Assembly (NCBI GenBank): GCA_031216915.1
Contig: CM062294.1
Location: 165,433,455 to 165,497,454 of the forward strand
Source of the DNA: Pictodentalium vernedei
Lineage: Eukaryota > Mollusca > Scaphopoda > Dentaliida > Dentaliidae
DNA length: 64,000 nucleotides
Reading direction: 5' to 3'
Shown: positions 20,842 through 30,506 of the stretch, in pieces
How positions within the stretch are numbered: the first letter of the stretch is position 1
How the letters are laid out: each line of letters starts with the position of its first letter
Made by a program: the position numbers and the translations under genes
Notes under the pieces: generated by a model
The model's input: only the letters and a program-made list of their open reading frames with translations
Told to the model about the DNA's origin: nothing
Database searches by the model: none

Positions 20842-21948
20842 TTAATGTTCTAAAACAGTTCGTGAAAACTCTGCTCCATTCGAATCATTCTGCCTGAAAT
20901 AGAATTGAAAAAACGTTTGAGAAGAAGTCCAATTGGCAGTCTTCAGAATGCTGTCCAAAGTACACCCGGCATTAAAGACCGCAGAAGTTGAGGCAGATCT
21001 AGTGGAATGTGGTTTGAAGATAGAAGTATCAATTCCAGCACTGGACATGCTATCAGAAATCCATCTAGCTAATGTGGTAGATGTAATAGCTTTAAAGGTT
21101 TTGAAAGAGATGAAAAGCTGAAAAGATTTCCGCCTAAGGCGTGTCTGCATTAAATATTCTTTTAGGGTGCATATAACACACAATTTGTTGTCATGAAATT
21201 CATATAAACTTAATGTAGTATTAGTTTTCCCAGGTCTTGACGTCTTCAAAAGTTTCTGAATGAAGAACTTAACGGAATTCTGTTCGAACTTCATGAAACG
21301 GACATCTAAGGCAATGAAAGTTTGAGCTCTTTGAGCTGTAGTAAGAGCAATGAGACAAGCTAACTTTTTTGTCAGTAAATGCAATGGCAAACTGTGGTGA
21401 GGATAAAGGTCACGTAAATAAGTCAGTAATGATGACACAGGCCAAGTTGTAACATACCGTGGAAGTGGAGGACGGGTGTTAAAAACACCCTTCATCAACC
21501 GGTTAATCAAATGGGTGTTTGAAAAAGAGATCCCGCAAGTAAGAAGAATCGTTTGATTGATCATGGAGCGGTGTGTGTTGACAACACTGTAAGACTTACC
21601 ACTTTGGAATAGGAAATTCAAATAATTAGCCACATTTATCTCAAGGGGTGTACAGGGATCAATGTATTGTGATGAACACCAAGCCACCCATTTGTTCCAG
21701 GCGAGATCATACTGTTTCCTGGTAGATTTTCTCCAAGATTGTAGAACGAGCTCTGAAGAGCCGACTGAAACCCCTTTTGCTCGGACCGAAGCCCAGATAC
21801 TACGCATGCGATGAGATGCAATTGATCGTGGAGCGGGTGTATTTTGCCTGAATGAGGAAGTGTAAGCCTGTTTGCCTTCTTTGGCAGAGCTATTGGTATG
21901 TCTATTAAAGCTTCCATCAAAATGGGGAACCATGGTTGGGTTGACCAA
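20842..21948 (-). CDS. E3 tyrosine recombinase, 368 aa, intact
   Basis: Catalyses strand exchange between the circular element DNA and the target. Core-binding domain about residues 60-150 (STRKQYDLAWNKWVAWC, VVNTHRSMI); catalytic domain about 160-355. Active-site residues visible: Arg207 (TTAQRAQTF), His314-x-x-Arg317 (HSTRSAS), Trp340 and nucleophile Tyr350 (NWTSSQTFFQFYF). Full length for the family. Its first 313 nt overlap the end of the pol frame in the -1 frame, so the true start could lie inside the overlap, and the first 50-60 residues are uncertain. The stop lies 158 nt before the ICR. Confidence 0.88.
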   Translation of the reverse strand: MVNPTMVPHFDGSFNRHTNSSAKEGKQAYTSSFRQNTPAPRSIASHRMRSIWASVRAKGVSVGSSELVLQSWRKSTRKQYDLAWNKWVAWCSSQYIDPCTPLEINVANYLNFLFQSGKSYSVVNTHRSMINQTILLTCGISFSNTHLINRLMKGVFNTRPPLPRYVTTWPVSSLLTYLRDLYPHHSLPLHLLTKKLACLIALTTAQRAQTFIALDVRFMKFEQNSVKFFIQKLLKTSRPGKTNTTLSLYEFHDNKLCVICTLKEYLMQTRLRRKSFQLFISFKTFKAITSTTLARWISDSMSSAGIDTSIFKPHSTRSASTSAVFNAGCTLDSILKTANWTSSQTFFQFYFRQNDSNGAEFSRTVLEH

Positions 21949-23798
21949 AGAGGTACTAAAATGAGAGCTTTGCGTACCTGGTTTTCTTGAAGTTTTATGA
22001 GAGTCTTCAGAATCAACCTGAAAGGAGGAAATAAATATGGTAAGTATTGTCCCCAGTCAAGAGTAAAAGCATCAGTATGAATGGACATAGGGTCTGGTTT
22101 CCATGAAACAAATGGAAGAAGTTTGTAGTTCAGATGTGAAGCAAAAAGATCGATGTCTGGTGTAAAAGTTTGATGACATATTCTGTCAAAAATATTCCCA
22201 TCTAAGGCCCATTCAGTGGTGTCATTAAATTGACGCGATAAATTATCTGCATCAAAATTCTGTGAGCCTGGTATATGAGAGGCTGACAAGAAAATGGTGT
22301 GCTCAAAACACCAGCTGAAAATGTCCTTTGTCAAGTGAAAAAGGCCTGGAATTTTTCCCCCCATGTTATTAATATATGCTACAGTAGTAGAATTATCAGA
22401 GAGGACACAAATGTGCATATCACTGAATCCAGAACACAGACTATGCAATCCCATCTGTACAGCCTTGAGCTCTAGATAATTAATATGAGAGGAATCCGTG
22501 AGGTTAGCAGCCCATCGTCCATTTGTATTGTTGAGTTCACATTTCGCTCCCCATCCCAATAATGAGGCATCAGTTTGTAAGAATTTAGATATTGTAGGTG
22601 GGCGAATAGCCTTGCCATTCATAATTTCAATGTTATTAATCCACCAAGAAATTTCAGTTTTTGCCTGATCTGATAACCTGATGGATGCATCAAAATTGTA
22701 ATTGCTGACATGTAATGCTTGTGACTTATCCCAATCAAGATGACGGTAATAAAAATGACCCAAGTGTATAGCTCTCAAGGAAGAGGTGTACATGCCTACC
22801 AGCTGCGCCACCTCTCGAATGGTCGGAGAGGTAGAACTTAAAAGCACCTTAGACTGGTGGATAATATTGCTAACTTTATCTTCTGGAAGGAAAATCTTAA
22901 ATTGAACCGAATCAATTATAAACCCAAGATATTGAATTCTCTGACATGGGTCCAAAACCGATTTCTCTACATTAATCTGAAATCCTAACGATTCAAACAG
23001 TTTAGTGATTTCCTGTGTTTGGTGCTGACAAATACTTTCAGAGGCATTAGAAATGAGTGAATCGTCAATGTAATAAAAACATTGGATACCTTTCTTTCGT
23101 AGACAAGAAAAAATTGGTTTCAGAATTTTCGTGAAAATTCTCGGGCCGCTGGAAAGGCCAAATGGGAGACAGGTAAATTCGTACAGTTGATTGTTCCAAA
23201 AAAACTTTAGAAATTTCCGATCGTTTGTATGGATAGGAAGACTGAAATAAGCATCCTTCAGATCGATTGATGTAAAAAATTGAAATGGTTGGATGGCTTG
23301 TAGTACTACATCAATAGTTTCTTGTTGAAAATGGTGGTATTCAATAAAAGCATTTAGCTGTTTCAAATTGATAACAGGTCGATATTTCCCATTTTTCTTT
23401 CGCCGAAGAAAAATGTTAGAAATGAACTGAGTACTGACAGTAGTAGATTTTTCAATGGAACCCTTATTTAGCATGTCAGTTATGAGATCATCCATAATGG
23501 ACTTTTCAGAATCATTAAACATAATAGGTTTCGGTATGTGGTGTTGGATCGGCTCATTGATAAATTCAAGACGATGTCCACATATGTTGCTGAGAACCCA
23601 TTTATCGTCTGTTAATTGTGCCCAATTGGAAAGAAATTTCTTTAAATTTCCTGCCATTTTACAAGTAGGATTTCTGTTAAGATTAGAACTTACCTCTACT
23701 TCTGTGACGAAAGATCTTTGGTCACGTTGTTGTTTGGAGCGTATGGCTTCCTGTCTTGCCAAAATTTTCCCCGTTGATAGGGTCTGGTGTGTTGCCAT
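21636..23798 (-). CDS. E3 reverse transcriptase-RNase H, 720 aa, intact
   Basis: Copies element RNA into DNA. RT about residues 85-300: RRKKNGKYRPVINL (~132-145), SIDLKDAYFSLPI (Asp179), LPFGLSSGPRIFTK (~211-224), YIDD (243-246). RNase H about 400-525: TDAS (Asp410), YLELKA (Glu443), LSDNSTTVAYIN (Asp468), HIPGSQNFDADNLSR (Asp518). Residues about 530-650 (DIDLFASHLN, DAFTLDW, YLFPPFRLI) match the methyltransferase-like region known after RNase H in DIRS pol; activity uncertain. No aspartic protease or DDE integrase is seen, as expected for DIRS. Overlaps the gag-like frame by 103 nt and the recombinase by 313 nt. The first about 45 residues lie in the overlap and may not be part of the mature protein. 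Confidence 0.9.
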   Translation of the reverse strand: MATHQTLSTGKILARQEAIRSKQQRDQRSFVTEVEVSSNLNRNPTCKMAGNLKKFLSNWAQLTDDKWVLSNICGHRLEFINEPIQHHIPKPIMFNDSEKSIMDDLITDMLNKGSIEKSTTVSTQFISNIFLRRKKNGKYRPVINLKQLNAFIEYHHFQQETIDVVLQAIQPFQFFTSIDLKDAYFSLPIHTNDRKFLKFFWNNQLYEFTCLPFGLSSGPRIFTKILKPIFSCLRKKGIQCFYYIDDSLISNASESICQHQTQEITKLFESLGFQINVEKSVLDPCQRIQYLGFIIDSVQFKIFLPEDKVSNIIHQSKVLLSSTSPTIREVAQLVGMYTSSLRAIHLGHFYYRHLDWDKSQALHVSNYNFDASIRLSDQAKTEISWWINNIEIMNGKAIRPPTISKFLQTDASLLGWGAKCELNNTNGRWAANLTDSSHINYLELKAVQMGLHSLCSGFSDMHICVLSDNSTTVAYINNMGGKIPGLFHLTKDIFSWCFEHTIFLSASHIPGSQNFDADNLSRQFNDTTEWALDGNIFDRICHQTFTPDIDLFASHLNYKLLPFVSWKPDPMSIHTDAFTLDWGQYLPYLFPPFRLILKTLIKLQENQVRKALILVPLWSTQPWFPILMEALIDIPIALPKKANRLTLPHSGKIHPLHDQLHLIACVVSGLRSEQKGFQSALQSSFYNLGENLPGNSMISPGTNGWLGVHHNTLIPVHPLR

Positions 23799-25315
23799 TG
23801 CGGTCGTTGGTTTTGACGACTGAACCCTCGATTGTACGGCCGGCCGAATTGGGGTCTCCCCCTTCCTGCCCCTAAAAAAGAATCCTTGAAGGACCTGGCA
23901 TTGGCTGTTTTCTGAATTTCATTGATTTCCTTTATTTTTTTAAAAATGTCGTCGCCAAACAACAAAGATGTAATTTTGTTGTCCGCAGAAAAAACCCCTT
24001 TATAGGAGTTTTTCAGAATGGGTCTCAGGTAATTTCGTCGCATGATTGACAATTCAAATTGAGAGGAGGCAGTAAGCAACAAATTTTCAACAGAAAGTTT
24101 TTTAATGGCTGACAAGTCAGGATTACTTTGCCTGAGCTCTTCAGTAAGATGTAAATTGGCTGCCAGAGATCCAGCCAACATTTTCTGGATTTTTTGGACA
24201 TTACAGTCCCTTGCCCTGATTTGCGAATTACGAATTTGGGACCAGATTTCCGGATTGACCCGTGGGGGTTGAATGAAAGTACAATTCTGTGGTATAACAG
24301 AATGGTCCAGAACCTTGTCTATTTTACTTTTGTCATTCTGTGTTGTACAGTTTTTGGTAATATACTGAGCCATTGTATCATTAATATCAGGACCCATTTT
24401 GAGTGCAGTGGAATCCATGGTAATATCAGGAAGATCAAAATTAGTTTCCTCGGAGTAATCAAGAAGATTATCAACTTCTGCCATGACATTATCATGTATA
24501 GAAATTTGATCAACATCAGGTCCGTTTTGATCCTGATCAATATAATCATCATTCGCTAACATTTGCCTAGTTATAGAATGAGAAGGCTTAGTTCGTGTTT
24601 TTTCAACATTGTCAATTCTGGCATTTAAATCAGATACCTTGGATAGGATTTGTGAAAGAATATCTTCCGATTCCACTGTATTCAGAATAGGTACCGCTTT
24701 AACAGTATGGTCTGGTATATTTAACTTTCGCCGTTTTGGCGATATATTATGCGAAAAAGCAGAAGGGTCGTGTTTAGGTGGTACGACTGTGTCGTGCGAT
24801 TTCACTCTTTTACCTGTGGTAAGTTTGTCTTGTTCTAGAGATTTTGTGACGACTGAGTCGAGAACTTCATTGGCGTTACATTTTTTGTTTACGGAAGTTG
24901 AGGAAGGTTTCCTGGTTTTAGACGCTGAAGAGCTCTTTTTGTTGCCTCCCTTGGATGATTGGCGAAATTGACTGGCAGATGTTGCATCATCATTGTTTTT
25001 AACTTGAACATCTTTGGATGTTGTTTTCGACTGAGTCGAGTATTTAGGCCCAATATAGTTTCCTGAATCGAGATCAAAATCATAGCCACTGAGGGAATTC
25101 TCTTCCGTTTCTGACAAAAATATACTGAGGGCATCATCGTCAGCTGATTGTTTTAAAGGAAGAAGAATATTAGATGGATTCGTAAAATCGATATCCACTC
25201 CGTGATCATGAATAATTTTGTCCGATTTTTCCCCAGAAGTGGAAGGTGCAACTTTAGAAGTGCTGGGCACTTGATCGGTTTTGTGGCGTGAGTTATCAGA
25301 TTGTGTTTTGCCCAT
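23696..25315 (-). CDS. E3 gag-like protein, 539 aa, intact
   Basis: First frame of E3, starting ATG GGC about 25 nt inside the inverted repeat boundary. Residues 1-215 are Ser/Thr/Lys-rich and acidic in patches, with a basic nuclear-localisation-like SPKRRKLN (~193). A short coiled-coil-like stretch follows (ILSQILSKVSDLNARIDNVE, ~224). A helical core (~355-440; IRARDCNVQKIQKMLAGSLA) is the most gag-like part. The C-terminus is Arg/Gly/Gln-rich (RGRPQFGRPYNRGFSRQNQR), probably for RNA binding. It lacks the N-terminal Cys/His module of E1, E2 and E5. Role as structural protein is inferred from position. Confidence 0.75.
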   Translation of the reverse strand: MGKTQSDNSRHKTDQVPSTSKVAPSTSGEKSDKIIHDHGVDIDFTNPSNILLPLKQSADDDALSIFLSETEENSLSGYDFDLDSGNYIGPKYSTQSKTTSKDVQVKNNDDATSASQFRQSSKGGNKKSSSASKTRKPSSTSVNKKCNANEVLDSVVTKSLEQDKLTTGKRVKSHDTVVPPKHDPSAFSHNISPKRRKLNIPDHTVKAVPILNTVESEDILSQILSKVSDLNARIDNVEKTRTKPSHSITRQMLANDDYIDQDQNGPDVDQISIHDNVMAEVDNLLDYSEETNFDLPDITMDSTALKMGPDINDTMAQYITKNCTTQNDKSKIDKVLDHSVIPQNCTFIQPPRVNPEIWSQIRNSQIRARDCNVQKIQKMLAGSLAANLHLTEELRQSNPDLSAIKKLSVENLLLTASSQFELSIMRRNYLRPILKNSYKGVFSADNKITSLLFGDDIFKKIKEINEIQKTANARSFKDSFLGAGRGRPQFGRPYNRGFSRQNQRPQWQHTRPYQRGKFWQDRKPYAPNNNVTKDLSSQK

Positions 25316-25339
25316 CTTAGCAGCGTGCGTCTCAACAGC

Positions 25340-25488
25340 AAATATGATTCAATTATTGTCTGTGAGACTTTTATGTAGTTCCAGACGCAGCCCATGCGTA
25401 TCGACTCAGTCGATCATTCTGAAACTCTTCAAAACGAGACCAGCGTGCACTACTCAATCAGTGAAGTGCTACTTAACCCTCAAACTTG
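25340..25488 (-). repeat. E3 inverted terminal repeat, gag side
   Basis: Partner of 20352-20499. The outer 22 bp (to 25510, GGGAGATTTATGTGGGAAAG) are specific to this end and recur only in the ICR. Transcription of E3 probably starts in this repeat. Confidence 0.8.
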
Positions 25489-25663
25489 GGAGATTTATGT
25501 GGGAAAGAATTGTGGTCGTGTACCTGGAAATATGTGTCGGTGAACAGTTCGTGAATTTAGGCATTATACTTTCAACTTTATTTCTGAGCAGTTTCATTTG
25601 AAACTATACAAAAAGTATATTTGGCATCAGTTGCAGGCCTGGAAATAAAGAGCTTACAGTACA

Positions 25664-25925
25664 GTCGCCGTGGATTGGTTGTAATCCACACGTGGGCAGT
25701 TATGTCCACGCATCTGTTTACCAGGTAGTAAAAATCATCATTAGCAAAATTTTAATAAATGAAGCACTGGGTTGTACCTGGTGCTTCATTAATTAAATTT
25801 TTTATGATTATTCCTGTAAGTAGTATTTGGAATCTAATATTATTCCGTCCGTGGAAATATTGCCCATGCGTGGAAAGTGACCAGTCCACGTCAACTGTTC
25901 TGTACATCATAACAGATCAGCAGTT
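25664..25925. mobile_element. MITE, TACAGTACAGTCGCC family, copy 1
   Basis: Starts TACAGTACAGTCGCCGTGGA, ends GACCAGTCCACGTCAACTGTT, and has a central hairpin AATGAAGCACTGGGTTGTAC / GTGCTTCATT. Two related copies at 54923-55175 and 62985-63215. The inverted arms (GTGGATTGG...CCAGTCCAC) are imperfect. Confidence 0.65.
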
Positions 25926-27238
25926 TATGCTACATAACATATTGATAACCTATAGGAAAAGAGTGTAGTGCTCTTACCTGTCTATTAATAGTAATTGCTG
26001 AATAATAGTGATGGTCAAGTTATATGACTGGAAATAATAGGAGTGATGGTATATTTCCCTCTATTCCAAATAATGCCAAACAGTAGTTATTGCTGGAATT
26101 TTTTCTCCCAGATTAATAATGATGTTGCCACTATTATTATGTAGGTGAGAGTAATGCTTTTGCGCTTTCTCTGTTTTTACCTTGCAAGTCATGGTGTTTA
26201 TGTCTTGACAGAATTTCTGCCAAAATAAATGACGACAACGAACATGTGATCTTACTTTGGCAAGATCTTGCATCAGTTGTTGCTTTTTATTTTGATGGAA
26301 ATTCTGTTAAGATGTAAACGGCGTCATATGTGGATGCAATGCGTAGCCTCTGAGTCAAGTTTGTTCTGAAAGATTGTGATATCTGACTGGCAAAAACTTA
26401 GGAAGTTAGCTTATACTAACTTGTGCTGCATTCACATATTTTACAATTGACCTAACCTAAATAGTAATTTACGAGTTATTTCCAGGCTTGCAGTTGTATC
26501 TTTTTATTGTGACTAGTGAACGATGTGAGTGTTAAAGATTGTGATAGGAAAGGTTTTTAGGTAAGAATATTCCAGAGACTGCTCAGTATAATAATGAATG
26601 GAATGTCTCTGTGTTCATCATATAATTTCCTAACTGGTTTAGCAGTCAACGCCTGGCTTATGGCTCAGGAAATGCCAGATCATTCTTCAGGATGGTGAAT
26701 GTATCTTGAAGGGAAACACTGTGGTCCATGTGATGAAAGTTTGCAAGTGCTTCTTTTGTGTTGTCCTCATACGTTGTAAATAATTACGAAGTGAAAAAAC
26801 TATCCCACAGCAATTTAGGAGTAATCCGCCCTCCACATACAGTTTACTCAATATTTTCTTTCTGGTTGATCGGTTTACTTCGCGATTTCACTATCGAACT
26901 CGCTAATAGCATATCATATTTTGTATTGCACACCACAAACGCTCTTGTGTATTTCAGACTACTTCATTCTTTTGCAGTAAAGAGTGCATTAACTAATGAG
27001 AATTTTGTGCGCTAATTGTGACCAGAAACTTCTAGTTTCAGCTGTACTTCTAAATTTCTTTTGTGTGGTATTGCATTGAAGATTCAAATACATCCCAGCC
27101 TCTTTACTTTCTTCTATTTTGGAATATGTAGTCATATCCTTATATTCACTTTGCAGCTCATTTCATTAGTCTTGGACAAAAATACACCAAATTGACCAAC
27201 AGGGTTTGATATGACTCTTCAGTTCAATATATTTTTAG
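25926..27238. other. Intron sequence, nothing recognised
   Basis: AT-rich intron 2 end. No protein similarity, strong repeat or hairpin noted. The acceptor for the next exon is at 27237-27238 (AATATATTTTTAG). Confidence 0.5.
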
Positions 27239-27382
27239 CTACATCAACAAATGGTTTCCCCACCATCTCTCACCTGTGATCCAACACGTTTGGCAGAAGA
27301 ATTTCCCAGACTGTTAGAGAAGGTGTCTTCCAGGTCGCCAAGTGGAGCAATACTTGTTTTAGACTCCATTGACAGGTTTCAG
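27239..27382 (+). CDS. NPHP3: NPHP3 exon c: Walker B region
   Basis: Acceptor ATATATTTTTAG at 27238, donor GTGAGT at 27383, 48 whole codons in phase 0. Contains CDPTRLAEEFPRLLEKVSSR, then SPSGAILVLDSIDRFQ. ILVLDSID is the Walker B strand and acidic residue of a P-loop NTPase. The LxEEFPRxLEK phrase is characteristic of nephrocystin-3 and was the strongest single clue to the gene. Confidence 0.9.
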
Positions 27383-27425
27383 GTGAGTTGCGCAAATGAA
27401 TTCTTTTCAAAAAATTGTGGGAAAG

Positions 27426-27630
27426 TACAGATGATATATATTATCATTATGTTTATGTACAAAATTTTGTGTTGGAATGGAGGTCTTGTTTCTAAGGCCA
27501 TATTCCGACTAGTCAAGGCTATATCTCATCTGGTCATGATATGGCCTTAGAAACAAGGGTGAGCCTCCAATACAATATTTTGTACACAAACAAAATGGTG
27601 ATGATAGATTTATCTTACAATTCTCAAAGG
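27426..27630. repeat. Hairpin MITE, GATATATATTATCA family, copy 1
   Basis: Arms: GGAGGTCTTGTTTCTAAGGC / GCCTTAGAAACAAGGGTGAG, with outer arms ACAAAATTTTGTGTTGG / CCAATACAATATTTTGT. A related, more diverged copy is 29346-29545. Confidence 0.6.
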
Positions 27631-27647
27631 TAGTGTCAGTAACTTGA

Positions 27648-28178
27648 TTAACCCTTTGCCCAACATAATGGCCAGAACCAGCCAGCACTATTCACAAAAT
27701 TCTCCGTTCAATTTTTATTACCTTTTCATTTTTTGTCACAAAACATAGCTTATGACCCCTCATTGGAACGAGCTCAGCGAGCTCGTTCCAATGAGGGGTC
27801 ATAAGCTATGTTTTTGATGCAAAAAATAAAAAAAATTAGTGCTTCAAGAATTTTATTTGCAAGTGTCGTCTTTTTTAGCTGCTGCGAGCAGCTCTGTATG
27901 TGGCAATGTCGGTCTGTTGGTCGGTCTGTCACCAACGAGTTTAAAAAAACACCATAACTCCTAAAATACGTGATGGAATGACACCATACTTGGTATGCAA
28001 GTGTATCTTCATGATGTCTACACCCTCTCAATAGTGCATGTCATTCGGATAATTTCTGTCACATTTATGGACTTTTTTTTGTCACCAACAAGTTTTAAAA
28101 CATCATTGGCATTGCACGAATCATCACAGCTTCGGCACTGTGACAGTGCATCTTGTTTCGTGTTAGGTAAAGGGTTAA
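27648..28178. mobile_element. piggyBac-like TTAA MITE (family A) with a nested insertion
   Basis: TTAACCCTTTGCCCAAC at the left and GTTAGGTAAAGGGTTAA at the right give TTAA at both ends, with the family-A centre CCTCATTGGAACGAGCTCAG / CGAGCTCGTTCCAATGAGG (27756-27800). About 27871-28157 is foreign: it begins TTTTAGCTGCTGCGAGCAGC and resembles another interspersed repeat (tandem GTCTGTTGGTCGGTCTGTCA). Confidence 0.75.
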
Positions 28179-28375
28179 TGAGCCTTTTAGTTTCAGATTT
28201 CTTTTTCACATTCATAAAATGCAGGTTGTTTCACAGGAAACTCGGGTGCCTTGATCTTTCCTAATTTCCAGATAAACTTTATGAGCACATTTGTTCAACA
28301 TTATGAAAAGACTGTGCCCTCTGAATGGCATGTTGTTTCAACTTGTATGCTTCCAAAGATTGAGATACAGAAACA

Positions 28376-28377
<2 letters not shown>

Positions 28378-28450
<73 letters not shown>

Positions 28451-28743
28451 CATCCATCCATCCATCCATCCATCCATCCATCCATCCATCCATCCATCCA
28501 TCCACCCACCCACCCACCCACCCACCCACCCACCCACCCACCCACCCACTCACCCACCCAAAACCCACCACCCACCCACCCACCACCCACCCACCCATCC
28601 ATCCATCCATCCATCCATCCATCCACCCACCCACCCACCCACCCACCCACCCACCCACCCACCCACCCACCCAAAACCCACCACCCACCCACCCACCCAC
28701 CCATCCATCCATCCATCCATCCATCCATCCATCCATCTCTCTC
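28378..28743. repeat. Compound microsatellite TCTA-TCCA-CCCA-TCTC
   Basis: (TCTA)n at 28378-28449, (TCCA)n at 28450-28503, (CCCA)n at 28504-28560, a CCAAAACCCACCACC interruption, then a second TCCA/CCCA/interruption/TCCA cycle ending in (TC)n. Long open frames here are only low-complexity translation. Confidence 0.95.
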
Positions 28744-29110
28744 TCTCTCTCTTTATCTTTGTTCCGTGTGAACTCCTCCGTTTCTTGACCGATCGATTTC
28801 AAATTTTGTACCTGGGGGTAATTCGTCCCTGCGAGTAACATGGGATGGGTGCCGTGCCCATGCAGGGTGACCTTGACCTTGAAAATGATGACCTTGGCCT
28901 TTTATATCGAAAACAGCTGGGCCGATCGGGCTACAATTTCATATGTGTGGGTATATTGACCCATCGATCATTTTGACTTTATCAGGGTGCCCGTGTGGGG
29001 TGACCTTGAAATTGGTGACCTTGGCCTTCTATTTCGAAAACGGCTGAGCCGATCATATCGAAGGGTATATTGATATAACCATCTACTCCCGTGCAACGCC
29101 GGGTATTCAC
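28744..29110. repeat. Interspersed repeat next to the microsatellite
   Basis: Repeated GGGTGACCTTGACCTTG / GGGTGACCTTGAAATTGG and AAAACAGCTGGGCCGATC / AAAACGGCTGAGCCGATC, ending CCCGTGCAACGCCGGGTA. The last hairpin (CCCGTGCAACGCCGGG) resembles the end of a widespread invertebrate repeat that carries microsatellites. Class not assigned. Confidence 0.5.
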
Positions 29111-30258
29111 CTGCTTGTAATTTATAATTATACTTTTGAGAAGGGTTGTTTTTTCCCTTTGACATACAGAAACATATATAGTCTCTCGCAAACACCATTC
29201 AAAAGTATGTAATGTTCTGTATATATTAATTTGAACAAATCGTAACCAAGCACACACATGTATCTTTTAGTTGCAAGATACAGATTTTGCATCAGGGGTC
29301 CCTAATACACTCTTTATTCAAGTACCTCCATACTAAATACATCCTTATTGTAAGATAAACATATATTATCAACATTATGCTTATATATGAAATGTTGTAT
29401 GAGAGTTGAGCTCTTGTTCCCATTTTAAGGTGATATCTCATCTCTAAACATGACCTTAGAAATAAGATCTTTACTCTCATGCAATATTTTGTGCATAAAA
29501 ATAATTGTGAAGAGAGATCTATCTTACAATTCCCAACCTTAGTGTTAATAATTTGATTAACTCATAATAGCAGAGATAGGAGGTTGTGGAATTCAAATTG
29601 CAGTTACTTTTTATACCCCTCCCCCTCTCCCCCCCCCCCCACCACATACATTATTCAGTTCAATCATCTGTCCATCCATCCATTGGGTCATGATCGGCAT
29701 AAATTTGTGATATCATTTGGATACATTTTTATCTAGGCATCTATCGATCCATCCTTCTGTCTGTCTACCCATCCATGGGCACAATTTTGTCTTGAGGTTT
29801 TCTCAGTCATTTATAAGTCATCATTTTTTAAACTCATCAGATGTGTTACCCAAGAGATCAGCTGACTTTGCAAATAGTGTGAAGAAGTCATGCCATGTCA
29901 TTGCAGAGTTATTGTCCTTTTTGACTTAAAAATTGTCATCCATGCATACAACATTGTCAGTTTTTGTTTTCCTTTATTTTTGGATCAATTTTCATAAAAA
30001 CTTGGCAGATATGTTAACCACCATGGGAATGTGCGCAACTGCGATTTCGAGATTATTCTGCCTTACACCATTAACATGCAAACTCTTCTTTATGGCTGTG
30101 CCAATTACAATGTACAAACCAAGTTTACTATCCTTCGCTGCCTTCATAGATATATTGATACTCAGTCACCCCAATTCCAAAGTTTAATTCTAGATGTGGA
30201 TACAGCTTACATAAGCATCAACTTACTGTGGCATCCATTTTCCAATTCACAATTTATG
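29111..30258. other. Intron with one hairpin MITE and a poly-C tract
   Basis: 29346-29545 is the second copy of the GATATATATTATCA hairpin family (AAGGTGATATCTCATC... ATGACCTTAGAAATAAG). 29628-29640 is a C run with CCCTCCCCCTC before it. The rest is unrecognised. Confidence 0.5.
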
Positions 30259-30506
30259 TTAACCCTTTACCCAACGTACCGGTCAAAACCGGCCAGCTCT
30301 ATTCTCAAAAATCTCCAATTAATTTTCATTATTTTTTTCATTTTTTGTCTCAAAAACACAGGTTATGACCCCTCATTGGAACGAGCTCTTCGAGCTTGTT
30401 CCAATGAGGGGTCATAAGCTATGTTTTTGAGACAAAAAATGAAAACAGTTAATCAGGAATTTTTTTTGCAAGTGTCATCTGCTTTTCATGTTAGGTAAAG
30501 AGTTAA
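30259..30506. mobile_element. piggyBac-like TTAA MITE (family A), complete
   Basis: 248 bp with TTAA at both ends: TTAACCCTTTACCCAACGTA left, CATGTTAGGTAAAGAGTTAA right. Central palindrome of CCTCATTGGAACGAGCTC and GAGCTTGTTCCAATGAGG. The two arms differ beyond the first 17 bp: one has CAAAACCGGCCAGC, the other GCAAGTGTCATCTGCTTT. No protein. TTAA target and CCCTTT ends are typical of piggyBac-type elements. Confidence 0.85.

Larger units (their letters stand above)
20292..25510 (-). mobile_element. E3: apparently intact DIRS-type retrotransposon, third lineage
   Basis: Complete by structure, coding on the - strand: gag-like (25315-23696), RT-RNase H (23798-21636), tyrosine recombinase (21948-20842). 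Ends are 148-149-bp inverted repeats (20352-20499, 25340-25488), with an ICR (20571-20684). Each downstream frame overlaps the one before it and lies in the -1 frame. RT, RNase H and recombinase catalytic residues are all present and there are no internal stops. The junctions share AAT (20292-20294 and 25508-25510), which fits insertion by recombination at a very short identity rather than by integrase. Proteins differ strongly from E1/E2 (YIDD instead of YLDD, no N-terminal Cys module). Sits antisense in NPHP3 intron 2. Confidence 0.9.

Noticed and set aside
24194..24559. Frames antisense to E3 gag (also 24609-24971, 23455-23823)
   Set aside because: No motif, and opposite to an intact gene whose codon pattern explains them.
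28251..28838. Long Ser/Ile/Tyr and Pro/Thr/His frames, and Gly/Trp/Met frames on the other strand
   Set aside because: Translation of the TCTA/TCCA/CCCA microsatellite only.
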